DNA of 64,000 nucleotides from positions 62,717,501-62,781,500 of the forward strand of contig NC_088921.1 of assembly GCF_038396675.1 (NCBI RefSeq), read 5' to 3'. Of this stretch, positions 24,166 through 37,077 are shown one piece after another. Under the pieces are notes generated by a model. The model ran no database searches. It saw only the letters and a program-made list of their open reading frames with translations, and was not told the origin of the DNA. A program made the position numbers and the translations under genes. This DNA comes from Hydra vulgaris. Lineage: Eukaryota > Cnidaria > Hydrozoa > Anthoathecata > Hydridae. Within the stretch, counting starts at the first letter, position 1. Every line of letters begins with the position of its first letter.

Positions 24166-24500
24166 GTGTACATCAATCAGCACTTTCAAGACATTTTCTA
24201 ACTCATAAAAGTGTTCCTAGAAAATCTTTTTCAAAAATTTTCCGCCCAGGATATTCTTATTCCAAGCCCCCTGGGTAATAAATTTTAGAAAAAATTCCAT
24301 CCAAGACAAGACAATTTTTTATAAAAATTTTCTTTTTCACTACTTACTTACGTTACGTAATATCATTCATTCAAAAAACTTCGTTTTAAAAAAAATTACG
24401 TTTTATTTTCTTCTTTCTATCGTTAGGTCATTATTCATTAAAAAAGAAATTTTCTTCTTTCTATCTCATGAGATATACAAGTAAATGTATACAAGTAAAA
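24166..24500. other. AT-rich spacer
   Basis: No gene seen. It holds small direct repeats such as TTCTTCTTTCTATC near 24405 and 24450, and ACAAGTAAA repeats leading into the palindrome. Confidence 0.5.
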
Positions 24501-24580
24501 GTATACAAGTAAATAAGTACTGCAAATGATATGACGTGAGCTCAAGTCATATCATTTACAGTACTTATTTACTTGTATAC
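24501..24580. repeat. 80-bp near-perfect palindrome
   Basis: The arms GTATACAAGTAAATAAGTAC and onward (24501-24540) and their inverted copy (24541-24580) meet at GTGAGCTCAA with only two mismatched pairs and no spacer. Such a structure would extrude as a long hairpin. It could be the fold-back end of the relic that follows, or a fold-back mutation. Confidence 0.9.
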
Positions 24581-24595
24581 GTTGTAATATCAGAG

Positions 24596-25743
24596 TGTAA
24601 GAACGAAATGGCGACTACGAAAATAATTTTTAAAAGGACAGAAAGAAGCCAATATAGTAACGTAGAAAAAATGGAGCTTGGAAAAATTGTGGAAAAGTTC
24701 AAAGAAGAGTACGATGCCGAAGTGATAAAAAATAAAGGAAAGACGAAATAGACGTTCGTAGACGTGAGAGAATCGTTGAAGGGACGTTTGCCGCGACGTT
24801 TGTTTAAGCTGAAAGCACAGCAACTTTATGGCGAATGGCTCATTTAAAACTCAGTTCCTGAACAAGAGAAACTCAAATTTAGTAATAAATGGATTAAATC
24901 CTGGGAAAATGAATACGGAGTCAGCTTAAGAAAGCCAAACAAACACTATTCAATCAAGAAAGAAGATCTTCTGATAAGACTTCGTGATTATCTCCAAAAT
25001 GTCTGGGCAGTTCGAAAGTTCTTTATCGAGAAATATGGGGTTGATCCTCCTATTATAAATGGGGACCAAATGCCCCTCCACAGAAATGAAAGTTCACAGG
25101 AGAAGACAATGTCGTTTAAAGGTGAAAAGACATTTGTTAAAGAAAATCATAATCTTTCCAGTGAGCGCGTTACTGTATTCACACAGGTTTCAAGCGTTTC
25201 AAACATTAAATTGCAGCCTGAATTCGTCTTCAAAGGTAAAGAAGTTATAGCAAAGGTAGAAGTCGATAATGTCAATTACGAGTTGTCCCCAAGTGGATCT
25301 TATCGATTAGAGCACATGATCAAAACGATAAATAATCTCTCGAATCGTTTCAATCCCTTCACATAAAAGAATTTTGCAATTTACGTCCTGAATGATTACG
25401 GTGTCCACCTAATGCCAGAAGTTAGAAAAGCTCTTTATCAACGCGGCTAACACCAACTGTGGCGGTTGAAGCTACAGCCAATCCTTCCAATACCATTCCA
25501 TCACTGAAAAATGTTTCAGATGATCCATTGATTAATAAGGACGCAACGTTTTTAGATGCACTGCAGAAGGCGTTTGAGGAAAATGAAACTAGTATTATTT
25601 TCAAGCCACATCTAAAAAAAATGAAATCAGCTTTTTACGAGGCTCGAAAAAGCGTCAAGAAACGAATAAAAGAGGCTCATGATAATACCGATGTTGAGCA
25701 AGAGGACGAGGGTAACAAATTTGACATTTTACAAAATATGTAA
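24596..25743 (+). pseudogene. DDE-superfamily (JRK/pogo-like) transposase relic
   Basis: Several plus-strand frames form one protein: a Lys-rich start (24608-24750), WIKSWENEYGVSLRKPNKHY and LRDYLQNVWAVRKFF (24895-25020), PPIINGDQMPLHRNESSQE (first acidic word, 25048-25100), RVTVFTQVSS, LSPSGSYRLEHM, YVLNDYGVHLMPEVRKAL (second acidic word, 25383-25435) and a charged C-terminal piece (25459-25743). The words resemble a transposase-derived family common in corals and other cnidarians. The segment between the second acidic word and the C-terminus seems shortened. Stops at 24749, 24847 and 25364 mark it as dead. Family name uncertain. Confidence 0.65.
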
Positions 25744-25900
25744 AGAGAGAAACTTATTTGAACTGGACTTCTGTTGATATTTCTCGTAAAGCATTTGATT
25801 TTTTTTAAAAAAACAAGGGATTCAGCAAGCTTAACTTAAATTAAGTTCAAAACAATAATCAAAAGTTTCTAAGGGAAAGAGCACAACGTTAAAAAAAAAA

Positions 25901-27240
25901 ATGCCATCAGAAAACTTGTTAAATTCTAAAAACTTGCTAATGTGCTTAAAATGCAAAGGTTTCTTTGCAAAGAGTTATAAAACCAGACACCAGTTAAAGT
26001 GTGGTGAAGATTCTTGTCAAGCCTTAATACCATCTATTGCAATTGGGGCATTAGATAAATATAATCCTTCAGACAATGATTTTATGATAAATATTTTGAA
26101 TGTCATAATTAACGATGAAATTGGAACGTTAGCTAAAAGTGATAGCATTATTTAAATGATAGAATCTCGCTTGTATGTTAAAGTTAAAAGAAGGTTTGAT
26201 AAAAAGTTGGAGGTTGAGAAATCAGTTAGGTGCTCAATGCGCTAGATTGCAAACATTTATAACCGATTTACAATCGAAATAACAGATTATCCTGCTAAAT
26301 TGTTAGCAATGGAGCAAGGTAATTCTGGAGATATGTTTGAGAGAAAATATTTACTATTTAAAAAAAGAAATTGAAAATTACACAGATAAAGGTGGTGATA
26401 AGATGAAATCTGGTTTAAGTGGCATCTATTACTTACTTAAGTGGCATCTATTATTTACTTAAGCGGCATCTATTATTTACTTAAGGTTTCAGTTAAAAAT
26501 AAAAATTAAAAATAAATCGTGATGATTTGTCTAAAAGAAGTTACAAATTTTTTGTATATATTTGGACTTATAAAAGATGACATTTTTCAGACGCTGCTTA
26601 TGATTTAAATAAACGTAGAAACGAAAAACATAGAAAACCTGCACAGCTTCCAATCGAAGAAGATATTCAAACTATAAGAAATCATATAGTCACTACTATA
26701 GAAAAACTGACAAGCGAATATGAAATAATTGATGCACATTCCTTTATTCAATTAAGAGACTGTGCTTGTGTTTGATTAACTATATTTAATGGTAGGCGAG
26801 GTGGTGAACCTGCAGGACTTACAATTCAAGAATGGGAAAACGCATAGAATAATGTATGGCTACATAAACAAAGAATGAGAAATACATTATCTAAAAGTCA
26901 ATTAGAAAGTGGGATAAAGATTACTTACAGTCTGGAAAAGGAGTTAATCATTCAGTCCCCGTTTTAATTTTAACTGATACAGGAGAAGTCAGGCTGCAGT
27001 TTCAGCAATCAGGTTGGAGTTTTATCACTGCTCTGGATGGCATAGTCTGAAAAATGCAATCAAGAAACTTAACTTGATAGATGAATCAGAAGTTAATGGT
27101 ACAAATAATAGCCATTATCCTTCTACACTGGTGGTTAGTTTAGGAGTTTTAGATGCCCAAATGAGTTTGACCAATCTATCAAGCTCCAGCAGCTCATTAA
27201 CAGCGTCTCTCAACAGGAAAGCATCTTGAAGCTATTGATC
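25901..27240 (+). pseudogene. Crypton-like tyrosine recombinase relic
   Basis: The first ORF (25901-26155) has a Cys/His-rich start (CLKCKGFFAKSYKTRH) and INDEIGTLAKSDS. Later frames give RRFDKKLEVEKSVR, then RNEKHRKPAQLP-like sequence at 26610-26650 and LTIFNGRRGGEPAGL at 26780-26820, the arginine-bearing core word of the family. At 27014-27130 follow CSGWHSLKNAIKK and a worn His-x-x-Arg region, and at 27177 the nucleophile word YQAP, continuing to GKHLEAID at 27238. Arg, His/Arg and Tyr in this order define tyrosine recombinases, which in Cryptons cut and join circular DNA. At least six stops or frameshifts make it a fossil. The second Arg appears replaced. Confidence 0.7.
26417..26482. repeat. 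3 x 22-bp tandem repeat
   Basis: Three copies of AAGTGGCATCTATTAYTTACTT lie head to tail inside the recombinase relic and add frame damage. Confidence 0.95.
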
Positions 27241-27298
27241 AAAACTCCTCTATGCATAAATGTATTTTTAATTTGCTTGACTAATTTTTTTAAGAAAT

Positions 27299-28850
27299 GT
27301 GAACCCAAAGCAAAAGTTATTTAAATTTTACATTTATGAATCTTTTTTTTTAGTAAAGCAAGATTTTAAAAAGATAATAAATATTGATAAAAAAGAACAT
27401 AAAAATCGGTTTGCAGAAAAACGAGAGAAGCCAATATACCTAGCTAAAGTTTATCTAGCAAGTTCTAAAGCAAAATTTAAGGCTAGTGTTGGAAGTAGCA
27501 CTCCAATCAGTTTGAATAAACTAGGTATGAGTCTTATTTAAATTTTTAGTTATCTGTTATATTTTTTATTTGTATTTTTACTGATTCCATTAAAATGAAC
27601 ATTTTTATCTAGTATTTAATTAGTTTTTATTATTATTCTGTACTTTAGTTCCAAAAGTTACGAATGAAACTCTTGAACATCTGTCTTCTACTGAAAAGCA
27701 GTTCAAGCGAATTTTTATTTTTATTTTCAAAAGTTTGAATTTAAAACTAACAATAACTAAACTAATAAAACTGAAGAAAATTTTGTCTCAGGTATAACTT
27801 TTATTGCACGAGTTTTAAAGTTTTGTATTTTATATTACAACTTTTTTCACTTATTTTAAACACTTTAATTTTAATAGTCACATTAAATAAAAAAAAAATT
27901 AATTTATGATTACATTAAACTAGACAATTAAAAGTTTTTTTCAGTGGCAGCTGAAGTGGAGGTACTAGATGTGTTATGTTCCACAACCACAATTTAAAAG
28001 CAGTAAAGAAAACCAAAAAAAAATGATTATCCTTATTTATAACCTTGGGTTAGCTTCCACACTTTAAATATCATCTGATATTTAAAGTAAGGAAGCCAAA
28101 TTTATTATTTTCATACTTTTTTGTTATTAACAGTTATACAATCATACTTATTTGAGCACAGAAAGCAAGAAAATTTTAAAAAACAAAAACAACAAATAGT
28201 TATTTTGTATATAATTATAGGATAACTTTTAATAATTCAAGTTTTGATAAATGTGTTTTTAATTTTCATTTTAGTGTATCGAGTTTACGTCTAGACATAA
28301 GGGTAAAGGAAAGAGTAAAATTTTAGGGCATTTGAGACAATTGGATATATGTGCAACCTTTTAAGCTTTGTGAATGGGCGTAAAGTTATTCAATTTCTAT
28401 TTAGGTCGTAAATATAACCAATGGGATAACGAAAGTGAAAGCGTGTTTTTTCAAAGGTTTATGGAGTATGTTAGTTCTAATACAGGATATCTAAGTAAGT
28501 GTGTATTAGATAAACGAAAATTTACGATTTTCATATTACTAGACTTATCTTTTTAATACATAATCATGTATCATTTTTAGCAATTAAGGTGGGAATATAA
28601 AAAAAACAATGGCAGATGTCAAAATATATAATAAACATTTTCTGATTTTTATCACTTTTCTCAAGGTGCTGTTACAAAAACGATTCTTATTTTTTGATTT
28701 TAGTAAAAATGTTTGTAATCTTTATTTTTAAATATAGCACATGTGTTAAAATACGGGTTTGACCACGATACAGTTAAAAATAAAACGATTAACGAAAGAG
28801 CTAAAAAGATGCGAATTGTTTCCCAAAGAATAAACGATATTCAAATATAA
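27299..28850 (+). pseudogene. Exon-like fragments downstream of the recombinase relic
   Basis: Short plus-strand coding-like pieces are spaced by AT-rich sequence with intron-like borders: 27299-27541 (IDKKEHKNRFAEKREKPIYL), about 27652-27790 ending at a GTATAAC, 28275-28360, 28374-28495 (MGVKLFNFYLGRKYNQWDNE, YVSSNTGYLS before a GTAAGT) and about 28737-28850 (VLKYGFDHDTVKNKTINERA, ending at TAA). I do not recognise a domain. They could be 3' exons of the Crypton-like gene or of another element. Confidence 0.35.
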
Positions 28851-28859
28851 TTTAATAGA

Positions 28860-30403
28860 ATTTAAAACAAAAGTCAGACTTTAAAACATTGTTTTTTCAG
28901 TTAACTTTTAAACATTTTAAATAATAAATAAAATTTTTTGGGCCACGATGATCTCGTGTTACAAAAATAGGCACTTTTTCTGTCATCGCCCCATGTATAT
29001 ACAAGAATTGCTATCCAGAATAAGGGCTTATTCTTTGTTGTCGACTTTAAGTAGATCTAATAAAAAAAGGTTTTTTTTATTATAAGTCGACTTATAATTT
29101 AAAAAATTTGCTCAAAATGGTAAAGTTGACTTAATTAAAATCAAATTAAGGTTATGAAATATCAAATTCCCAAGAGAAAAAGAAGCCATTTTATCAATTT
29201 TCGGAAATAGAAAAAAAAATTAAAATTGGTAATGTTAGACTGATTTTTGCAGCATCGACTTTCCGCGGGTATTTTATTGCTGTCGACTTTAAGATCATCT
29301 AGTGTGTAGTACACAATTGAAAAAATAACTTCTCTAAACTACTTACCAAAAGCAACATATGCAATCAGCATTTTTCCTATTCTGATTTTTTTGTCTTCAT
29401 TCTGCAAAGTTTGATTTTATAGCTAGGCCATTTTTAAAATTTGTTCTTAGTAAATGACGTATACAGTCTCCTTCGTCTAAGCTCCAATTTGTCCCAAATA
29501 ACTAACCTGCAAAAACAAACAACCTGACAATAATTAAAGTTTTAAAGTTATAAAGACTTAAATTAATATAAAATCTAATTTGCTAAAAAAAAGAGTTTTT
29601 CGAACCAAGTACATAATTTGTATAAAAATATCATACAAAATGCATCAACGGATCATAAAAAAATATTTACTATATGCTTAAGTATTTTCTTGTCTTTTAA
29701 TTGTTCTCATAGAGTACTTAAATTCTCTACTGTTTTTAGTGGCAATGACACTCTGTCAGGCAAATCATTATTTGGTATACCTTTGTTATTCTTTCTAATT
29801 ATAGCTAAATTAGATTTGATGTGTTTTGTAGTTCACCAAGTTGCTCTTCAATGCTTACCAATATGCAAATACTATCTGTATGTATTTAGGGGATTCAATT
29901 AAATATTGAAACATTAAAGTTAATAACATTCTTAAGAAACTGTACAACAAATTACATATAACATTTAGAACTTATGAAAATAAATGCAAAATTTTACTAA
30001 TAAAACAAATAAAATTCAACACAGAAGGGCAAAACTTTTAATGATAAAAATATATACTTGCTGATGGGTTCATAACATATTATGAATTATAAAATTTGCT
30101 GGTGTGCATTCAATATCTGGAACTGACACAAAACAATTCTTGTTTTCGTTTGAGATACAAACTGCACTGTTTCTCCAATGTTTGTAAATAATTTTTTTAA
30201 ACGTTTTTTATTCTGAATATTAATAATAATAACTTAAAAAAAAAATACATCTATAACAATAATATACTACCTCAGTTTATTTAGATAAATCTAAATAAAC
30301 GTTAATATAATGTATAACAATGAACCATCAGCTACTGTTAAAACTATAAACTTGTATGAATATTGTTTTCATTTTTTGAAATGTGAATATATATTTTTTT
30401 ATA
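28860..30403. other. AT-rich stretch without a supported gene
   Basis: The word GTCGACTTTAAG or its complement recurs at about 29040, 29088 and 29281, a weak sign of a worn repeat. A minus-strand piece near 29480-29355 between AG and GTAAG could be an exon but has no recognisable domain. The frame at 29618-29902 has no family resemblance. Confidence 0.5.
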
Positions 30404-32042
30404 CAGCGATAAATTTATTTTGGAAAAAGGTATCAAAAAAAGAAAAACATTTTTAGAAAGAATTTTTATTGTATTTTACATTTATTATAAAAGAATTTAT
30501 AATTTTTTTACAAAATAATGTTACAAAATTAAAAAACTGACTAGTAAAAAATATAAACGGGAAAAAAAATGGACAAAATTTTAAGACTAGTTTCAAAAAT
30601 ATTTCAAAAAGCAATAAAAAAATAATTTAGAAACGTGTTGTTCCTCCATTTGTTTTCAAGCACTCTTGTACTCGTTCTCGCATTGAATTCATTAAAGTTT
30701 TGATTACTTCATCAGGCACATTTTTCAAATGATGAGAGATTTGTAAAGTTGTTCTTTACCAAGCTTGTGATCAAGCCACGACCATAAATTCTCTATTGGA
30801 TTCAAGTCTGGACTATTGGCAGGCCATGGAAGCACTTGAACTTTATTAGAATTGAACCAATCGCTAACAACATGCGCTTTATGACACGGTGCATTATCTT
30901 GCTGGAAAATAAATCCATCTTGCAACTGCTATAAATCAATGCTAGGAATAAGCGAGTTTTCCAGAATTTCGATGTACCTTTCTTTGTTGAGTCTACCATC
31001 AAATAAACGAAAAACGCCAACTCCACAGGCACTCATACAGGCCCAAATGCCTATTGAACCACTGCCTTGTTTTGCTCGTTTCAAAATGCATGATTCATCG
31101 AACCTTTCGCTTGGAAGTCTACGCAACATTACGCGACCTTTTCTGTTGTCTACCTCAACGTTCATTTCATCACTAAAGACCACACGGCTCCACTGATCTG
31201 TTGACCAAATTTTTATGTAGTTTGCACCACTCTTTCCTGGCAAATTTTTGTTTTTTATTTAAGCGTGGTTTTTTTGCAGCAGCACGCCATAAATAATTTA
31301 AATTGTGGAGGACCCTTCGCACAGTTCTAGGGCTTGCTTTCAGACCATTTGACAGTGTCCATTTCGTAGACAAGTCTGTAGATGATGCTTGTCTGTTTTC
31401 TTTCATTAATCTCACTAACGAGCGAACATCACGGTCATTTGAAATTTTTTTGCGTCCAGTCCTATGACGATCATAAATTGACCGGGTCTCTTTGTATCGT
31501 TGAATTATGTTAATAATGCAAGAGTGAGACCTTCCGAGCTTTTCTGCTATTTGTCTGATGCTATAGCCTTCTTCTTTTAATACAAGAGCCGCGTATCTGT
31601 CTTTTTCTTCAATCTTTGCACGCATTTTTGCAATATTTTTATATCCTTATTGCAATTCAAAAAATAAATGTTTATTTGATATCGAAACTCAGGTTTCGAC
31701 ATTTTATTTTATAGCCAACGTAATATGCAATTAAGACAGTTAAAAAAAATAATGGATTATTATTTTTAATAAGTGAAAATTAAAGATTTGAAAGTGGTCG
31801 TTAAATTTTGTCCAATTTATTTAAAGAAGATTTATAAGTACTCATCAGTTTTTTAATAAGTTAAACGCTATTTAATTAGAATTTGATTGAAAAAATTATA
31901 CCACTTTAATCCGTATGTTTTAATTAACAAGATATTAAAAAAAAAAAAAATTAATATGTCAATTAGAATCTTCTTAATTTTAATTTAAAGATTAAGAAAC
32001 CAATTAAAAAAATGAGTGGTCTTTAATTTTTGGCCACCGCTG
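30404..32042 (-). mobile_element. Tc1 element with degenerate inverted ends
   Basis: Left end CAGCGATAAATTTATTTTGG (30404) and right end, read inward, CAGCGGTGGCCAAAAATT (from 32042), each flanked by TA. Inverted subterminal blocks agree further in: AAAAAACTGA and TGGACAAAATTT near 30535-30580 pair with 31800-31865. It encloses one minus-strand Tc1 transposase. Its right end abuts a (TA)n run. Confidence 0.75.
30627..31625 (-). pseudogene. Tc1-type DD34E transposase, frameshift and one stop
   Basis: A nearly full-length Tc1 transposase. The N-terminus (31625-31230) has a paired-like helix-turn-helix (YSIRQIAEKLGRSHSCI) and the GRPR-like hinge as TGRKK. After a frameshift near 31240 comes SRVVFSDEMNV with the first Asp. 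An in-frame TAG near 30930 precedes FIFQQDNAPCHKAH with the second Asp, and ANSPDLNPIENLWSWLD with the Glu. The frame ends at 30627. The enzyme would bind the inverted ends at 30404 and 32042 and cut at TA. Two lesions make it inactive as it stands. Confidence 0.92.
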
Positions 32043-32048
32043 TATATT

Positions 32049-32159
<111 letters not shown>

Positions 32160-33288
32160 ACATATATATATAAATATTTATGTCAGGGTGTCCTTTAACA
32201 AAAAAAAACACACATTATTAATACGTTAAGGCTGTCACTCCAAAAACAATTTTCATGGGCCACAAATAATAGTTGAAACTTGTTAGGTCATTTAAACAAT
32301 ATTTAAGAGTTCCCTAAGTTCGAATTCATCTCTTGATTCAATCACTTATTATAGACTAGTCATTGATTTTATTATAAAATTTCTGGCAAAATTAGAAAAG
32401 TTGTTATTATTTTGTGGTATGTTTACCACAAAATAATAAATTTCCAAAAATACTGGTTTTATAAGGGCTGTCTTTTATGCCAATTTTTATTTAGGAGATA
32501 GTAAAGTTCAAGTTTTTCTCCTAGATTTTGTCCCTATTATAATAGGGACAAATTTATGGTTCAAAAGTATTTTTTAACAAGTTTTAATAATTTTCCTCAA
32601 GGTCCTTAAAAGCCTCCAAACAATTAGTAATACCATAAAATAATTTTCTTTTTAAGTATGCCAACCTGAGTTACTGTTACTGGGTACTATTTTGTCAGAG
32701 CCGTGGCTAGGCTCCCCCGCACCCCAAATGGGGGGGGGGGGAGCATTTTTAGGGGCCTTTTTTGTAATTTGAAATTATTTTTTTTTTGTATTTTTTATAA
32801 TAAGAATATTTGTATATATATATAGTTAATGTTACTATTAATAAAAAAACATGGGCTTTTAAACACGATATTACCAAAATTAAGCAAGCGTGAAAAAAGC
32901 AATAATATTTTTCATGTAGAAAAAAAAGAAAAAATTGTTTAACTCCCAAGGTCCGAATTTTATGAAAAACGCGAGCTTTATAAAAATCTGTCAAACCGTT
33001 AAAGAGAAACCATTAAGCAGCAGCCGATCGTGCGAAGAAATATATTTCTGTAATTCGCATATTTTATTAGGTGCGAATATATTATTATTTGTATTTAGAT
33101 TACATATTTCAATGTTTATTTATTTATAAATTGTAAATAGTTTTTTATTTTTGACGATTCACAATTTATCTTGGTAATAATTTATTTTATTACTATGCTA
33201 TATGTTATTACTTTTGCTTTAATACTATGAAATAAAAAGTCTATTATTTGTTTCAATTAAATCATACGCATTGTTTTTAAAGAAACAA
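32160..33288. other. Intergenic stretch with two palindromes and a MITE-like border
   Basis: No gene seen. It holds a 16-bp-arm hairpin (32404-32439, TTATTATTTTGTGGTA arms) and a spacerless 26-bp perfect palindrome (32527-32552, TTTGTCCCTATTA half). At 32697-32760 CAGAGCCGTGGCTAGGCTCC, a CCCC tract and a G12 run look like the end of a MITE of the GGATCC-poly-G type, but no partner end was found. Confidence 0.55.
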
Positions 33289-33862
33289 ATGTATAGTAGG
33301 CCATCCCATTTTGACCCTCATGAACGAATTTTATTTCACGGAGTGTCTCAAAATGTTCCTAAGATATTGGTTTGTTAATGAATTTTTTTTTTTTTTTTTC
33401 TGGATGAGTATTTATTCTCGCGCCATTCGTTTAAAGTTTAACTTTTTTACATTTTTTGAGTTTTTATGGGCAGTTTCAAATGATCAGCGCGAGTAGAAAT
33501 TTATAAACCTTTAACAATTTAACTGCGTCAATACAAAGAATGGAAGGTTTTTTATCCATACCGATTGGGCGCATTTTTATTATTATCATATTTGTTACCA
33601 GGTGGTACTTTAGAAACGCAAAAATCGGGTAATATTTAAAAAAAGCGCAGTTAAGAAAACAATTTTTTTATCGAGCTACTTAACAATTTTTAATTTTAAA
33701 AAATCTAATATTACCACCTCAAGTAAGTTTATTATAACAACATAACATAATAATGCATGTTATATTTTATAATTATATTTAAATGAATTAGGTTATTTAA
33801 ACATTTATAATATTTTAAATAAACTTTTAAAAAATTTTAAACTTCATACAAATTATGAAAAT

Positions 33863-36800
33863 GTGTATCCCTGTCCCAAGAAGGGGTTTAAAAAAAGAAG
33901 ATCGAGTCGCAAGAACATGTTCCTAGTTAACGTCACTCTGGATAGAATGGAAACAAACCAGCTGCCCCTAAGGATTCACGTTATCCAACGCTACTTATTT
34001 TTAAGAGAACAATTTCCAAAGAAAGCACTGAAGGATCTCGTCGCTTGTCCTTTAATGTCCAAAACTTTCAAGTAAGCTTTTAGCTTTAGAAATCAATAGA
34101 TAAGAACGTTATTTCATGTTTTATGTCAAATATAGTAAAGATAATTTAATAAGTTATGTTTTTAATTTACGGAAGTTCTTCTAGATTAAAATGCATAACA
34201 AACAATAAATTTTGCAATGTCAGTTGTATCCTTTCCGGAATCTTAATTCCTTGGAGAAAAACTGGCTTCAAAGTCATCAGTGACAAAAGGATGATGTATC
34301 ATGTCAAAAAGTATGTAGAAAAGTACATAGCATTGAAGAAATCCCAGAAAAAAATTGAAATTGGTTATCTTGAGACAAGAAATAAATTTGAGAAATCAAT
34401 GACAGGTAGGGGATAAATATTAAATGTTAAGATTTTCTAGTCAAACAGCCAGTACTAAGCTAATTTATTGTGAAGTAAATAGTTTACTTTTTCTTGTTCT
34501 TACCTAATAAAATTAAATTTAAAGGATTATTTTGGGCTGGAGAAGACATTACGCTTCTTGAACGTAGTTTAAAGACTGCTAGGCTAAGACTGGAAGCAGA
34601 TAAGATTGAAGATTTAACCTTCATACGGGACCAGCTAAGTTGCAGAAAGATGGTGATTGGAGCGTTGGACGGTCGGTTTGTAGATGTTAATAATAGATCT
34701 GCATCAAGAAATAACTCTAAATCTCTGGTATAGTAAAAAAAACTTTCCATGATTTCTCCGGATTTTCCTCTGAAAGTGAAATGATTACTGATGACTCTAA
34801 TGATACATGTTCCGAAGATGATTTTAAGATTGGTAACGCATCAAAGAAGAAGACAGTTAAAAATATGACTCTAAAGATACCAAAAGACATTTTTTCAAAA
34901 ACTGCCAGAACTGCTATTGGGATGGGAATTTCTACTAACCAGGCAACAGCACTTATCTCTTCTTTTCTTTGCAATGCCGGTGGAGATATAGAAAATGTAA
35001 CATTATCCCACAGCTCAACTCACAGGATTTTTGATACAATAATAAGAAATGATGCTGGTGTTCTTAGAGCAAACATAACCAGTATGGTTAAGACGAGCGG
35101 CAAACCCATCATTGTGCATTTTGATAGCAAAATTATCAAAGATTATACGGGTAGCATAGATGAGACAAAAGACCGAATTTGTGTGCTTATAAGGCATGAC
35201 AATCAGTCCCATCTGTTAGGCGCTCCAGGGTTGGAACACGGCAGTGGTGAGGCTCAGTTCACAGCAATTCAAAATCTATTAGATTCTTTTGATCTAGGGC
35301 AGTTCATCCACGGAGTTTGTTTTGATACCGCTGCTTCAAACACTGGCTATTTAAAAGGAGCTTGTGCAAGATTAGCTAATTTTCATGGCCGACCATTGCT
35401 CTTGTTAGCCTGCCGCCATCATGTAGGAGAGATTTACTGCAACTTCATTGCAAAAGTGTTTTCCATATAAAACACTTTTGCAATGAAGTTGCAGTAAACA
35501 AATCTGTTGGACCAGAGAATCAACTATTTAAATCTCTAAAGCAGAACTGGCATGGTATTGATGCAAACAACGAGAAGATGCTGTTGAAATTTAATCACCA
35601 GAATGTTAAGGGTACTTGGTTGGAGAAGCAGGCTCTATTGGCGCTAAAAACTTGCAAGGACCTGATAGATAAAAACAAGTTTAGAAATAGTCAGGTAAGG
35701 TTAAAATAAAGAAATATATTACTTTAAAACAACTTTATACCAAATATATATACCAACTATAAAAATAGAAAGAAGAAACATAAAAGTTTTTAATTAAGTT
35801 GTAAATTATATACATTTAGACTTTTGAGAAGCGCAAAGATTATTGTGAACTGGCAGAGCTTGTAGTTATGTTCCTTGAAGAAGATCAGACAGTTAGGTAT
35901 AAAATTCACAAAACCGGAGCTATTTCACACGCCAGGTTCATGGCAAAGGCATTGTACTATATGAAGTTCAATTTGCTTCTCCCTAAGATCAGACAGGTTC
36001 TTTTTCTGAGTGATGAAATTGTCAAAGAGATCAACAGAATGGCTGAATACATTTCTCTTTTCTGGGCATCGTGGTTTTTGACCTGCGAGTTTTCTGATTC
36101 TGCAGCTTTTGAAGTAAAACTTAATTTCCTAAATATTTTTATATTAGTCTCATAATTTAAGAATAATTTGTTTCAAAAAAATACCAACTAAATTGTTTTA
36201 GAATAATGACATAAATAAATGACACTTATTACATTAGATGTTAGACGTGTGATTATCAACCTTACTTACTATCTGTATTGCATTATTTTTAACTCACACT
36301 CTTAGGATCAACGAAACTATTGGCAGATGTGCCATTACAATGCGTATGAGCCTGCCGCAGAAGTGGTATTAAAATCATGGCGAAACCATATGTGGTATTT
36401 GGATCCATCAACCGTGGTGCTGGCGCTAGCATGTTCTAATAAAGATCACTACATCGAAATGGAAAAGATGGCAAAAGTTCTTTATTCAACCCAACGGAGT
36501 GGCATTAAAAATGTAGGAACGGTTAGAACCAAAACTAAAATCCTTTCTGATAGCAGTTTTTTGTTTAATTTAGATCAACCACCAGGTCTTGAATCATATA
36601 TTTCGCCAGATTCCTGGTTAATTTTTGATATCCTAGGTCATACTTCTGAAAAATGTCTATGGATGAAACTCCCTCAGATTTTTTGGAAAGAATTTCCAGG
36701 ATACAATGAGTTTCAAAGCTTCGTAAAATCTGTCGAAGTTGTTAATGACTCATCAGAACGTGCAGTAAAACTCATTCAAGATAATGTAGAGCGTGCGAAG

Positions 36801-36926
36801 AGCGAGGAAAAACTTCAGAACCTTCTCCAAATGAAAAACTCTTGGAAAAAGCAATTTAAAAAGACGAAGAATGGATACAAGGAGTCAGTTACAACGCCTG
36901 CTCCCTCGCTACTGGCTGTGAGTTAA
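33863..36926 (+). pseudogene. Transposase of the unassigned DDE/C(2)H family, element 2 (largely preserved)
   Basis: Likely exons: 33863-34072 (before GTAAGC), about 34150-34404, about 34520-34733, 34745-35695 (before GTAAGG), about 35820-36113 (before GTAAAA) and 36305-36926. The N-terminal part is basic with LPLRIHVIQRYLFLRE. The core has HFDSKIIKDYT (first Asp, about 35120), GVCFDTAASNTG (second Asp, about 35320), ACRHHVGE (CxxH, 35411-35422), KTGAISHARFMAKALYYM (about 35915) and VNDSSERAVKLIQ (about 36745, candidate catalytic Glu). These blocks are shared with element 1. Defects seen: a small frameshift near 34735 and a 66-bp palindrome at 35433-35498 that ends the frame at 35470. The role, cutting and moving its own element, is inferred from the terminal structure. 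Confidence 0.8.
35433..35498. repeat. Palindrome with perfect 30-bp arms inside the transposase gene
   Basis: The arm TTTACTGCAACTTCATTGCA and onward (35433-35462) is repeated exactly inverted at 35469-35498 with a 6-base spacer. The left arm is coding sequence just after the CRHH motif; the right arm brings a frame stop. It looks like a template-switch inverted duplication. Confidence 0.97.
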
Positions 36927-37077
36927 TAATTCAAAACCTTTCCAATATCTCTAATAATTAGAATTACCTTACTGTAGACTCTAAACCTTGAAAATGTATT
37001 TAAAAAAAAACTAAATTATGTGATTTTTAGAGATATGTGTCTTAAAGGAAAGAATTTATTATATATATAATAAATAT

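Noticed and set aside
29618..29902. 94-residue plus-strand frame
   Set aside because: No domain, no splice support and composition like the AT-rich surroundings.
32697..32760. Complete MITE
   Set aside because: Only one plausible end is visible; no inverted partner or duplication was found.
33863..34416. Separate small basic protein gene at the start of hAT-like element 2
   Set aside because: Position, splice-like border and match to the N-terminal exons of element 1 make it the 5' part of the transposase gene.
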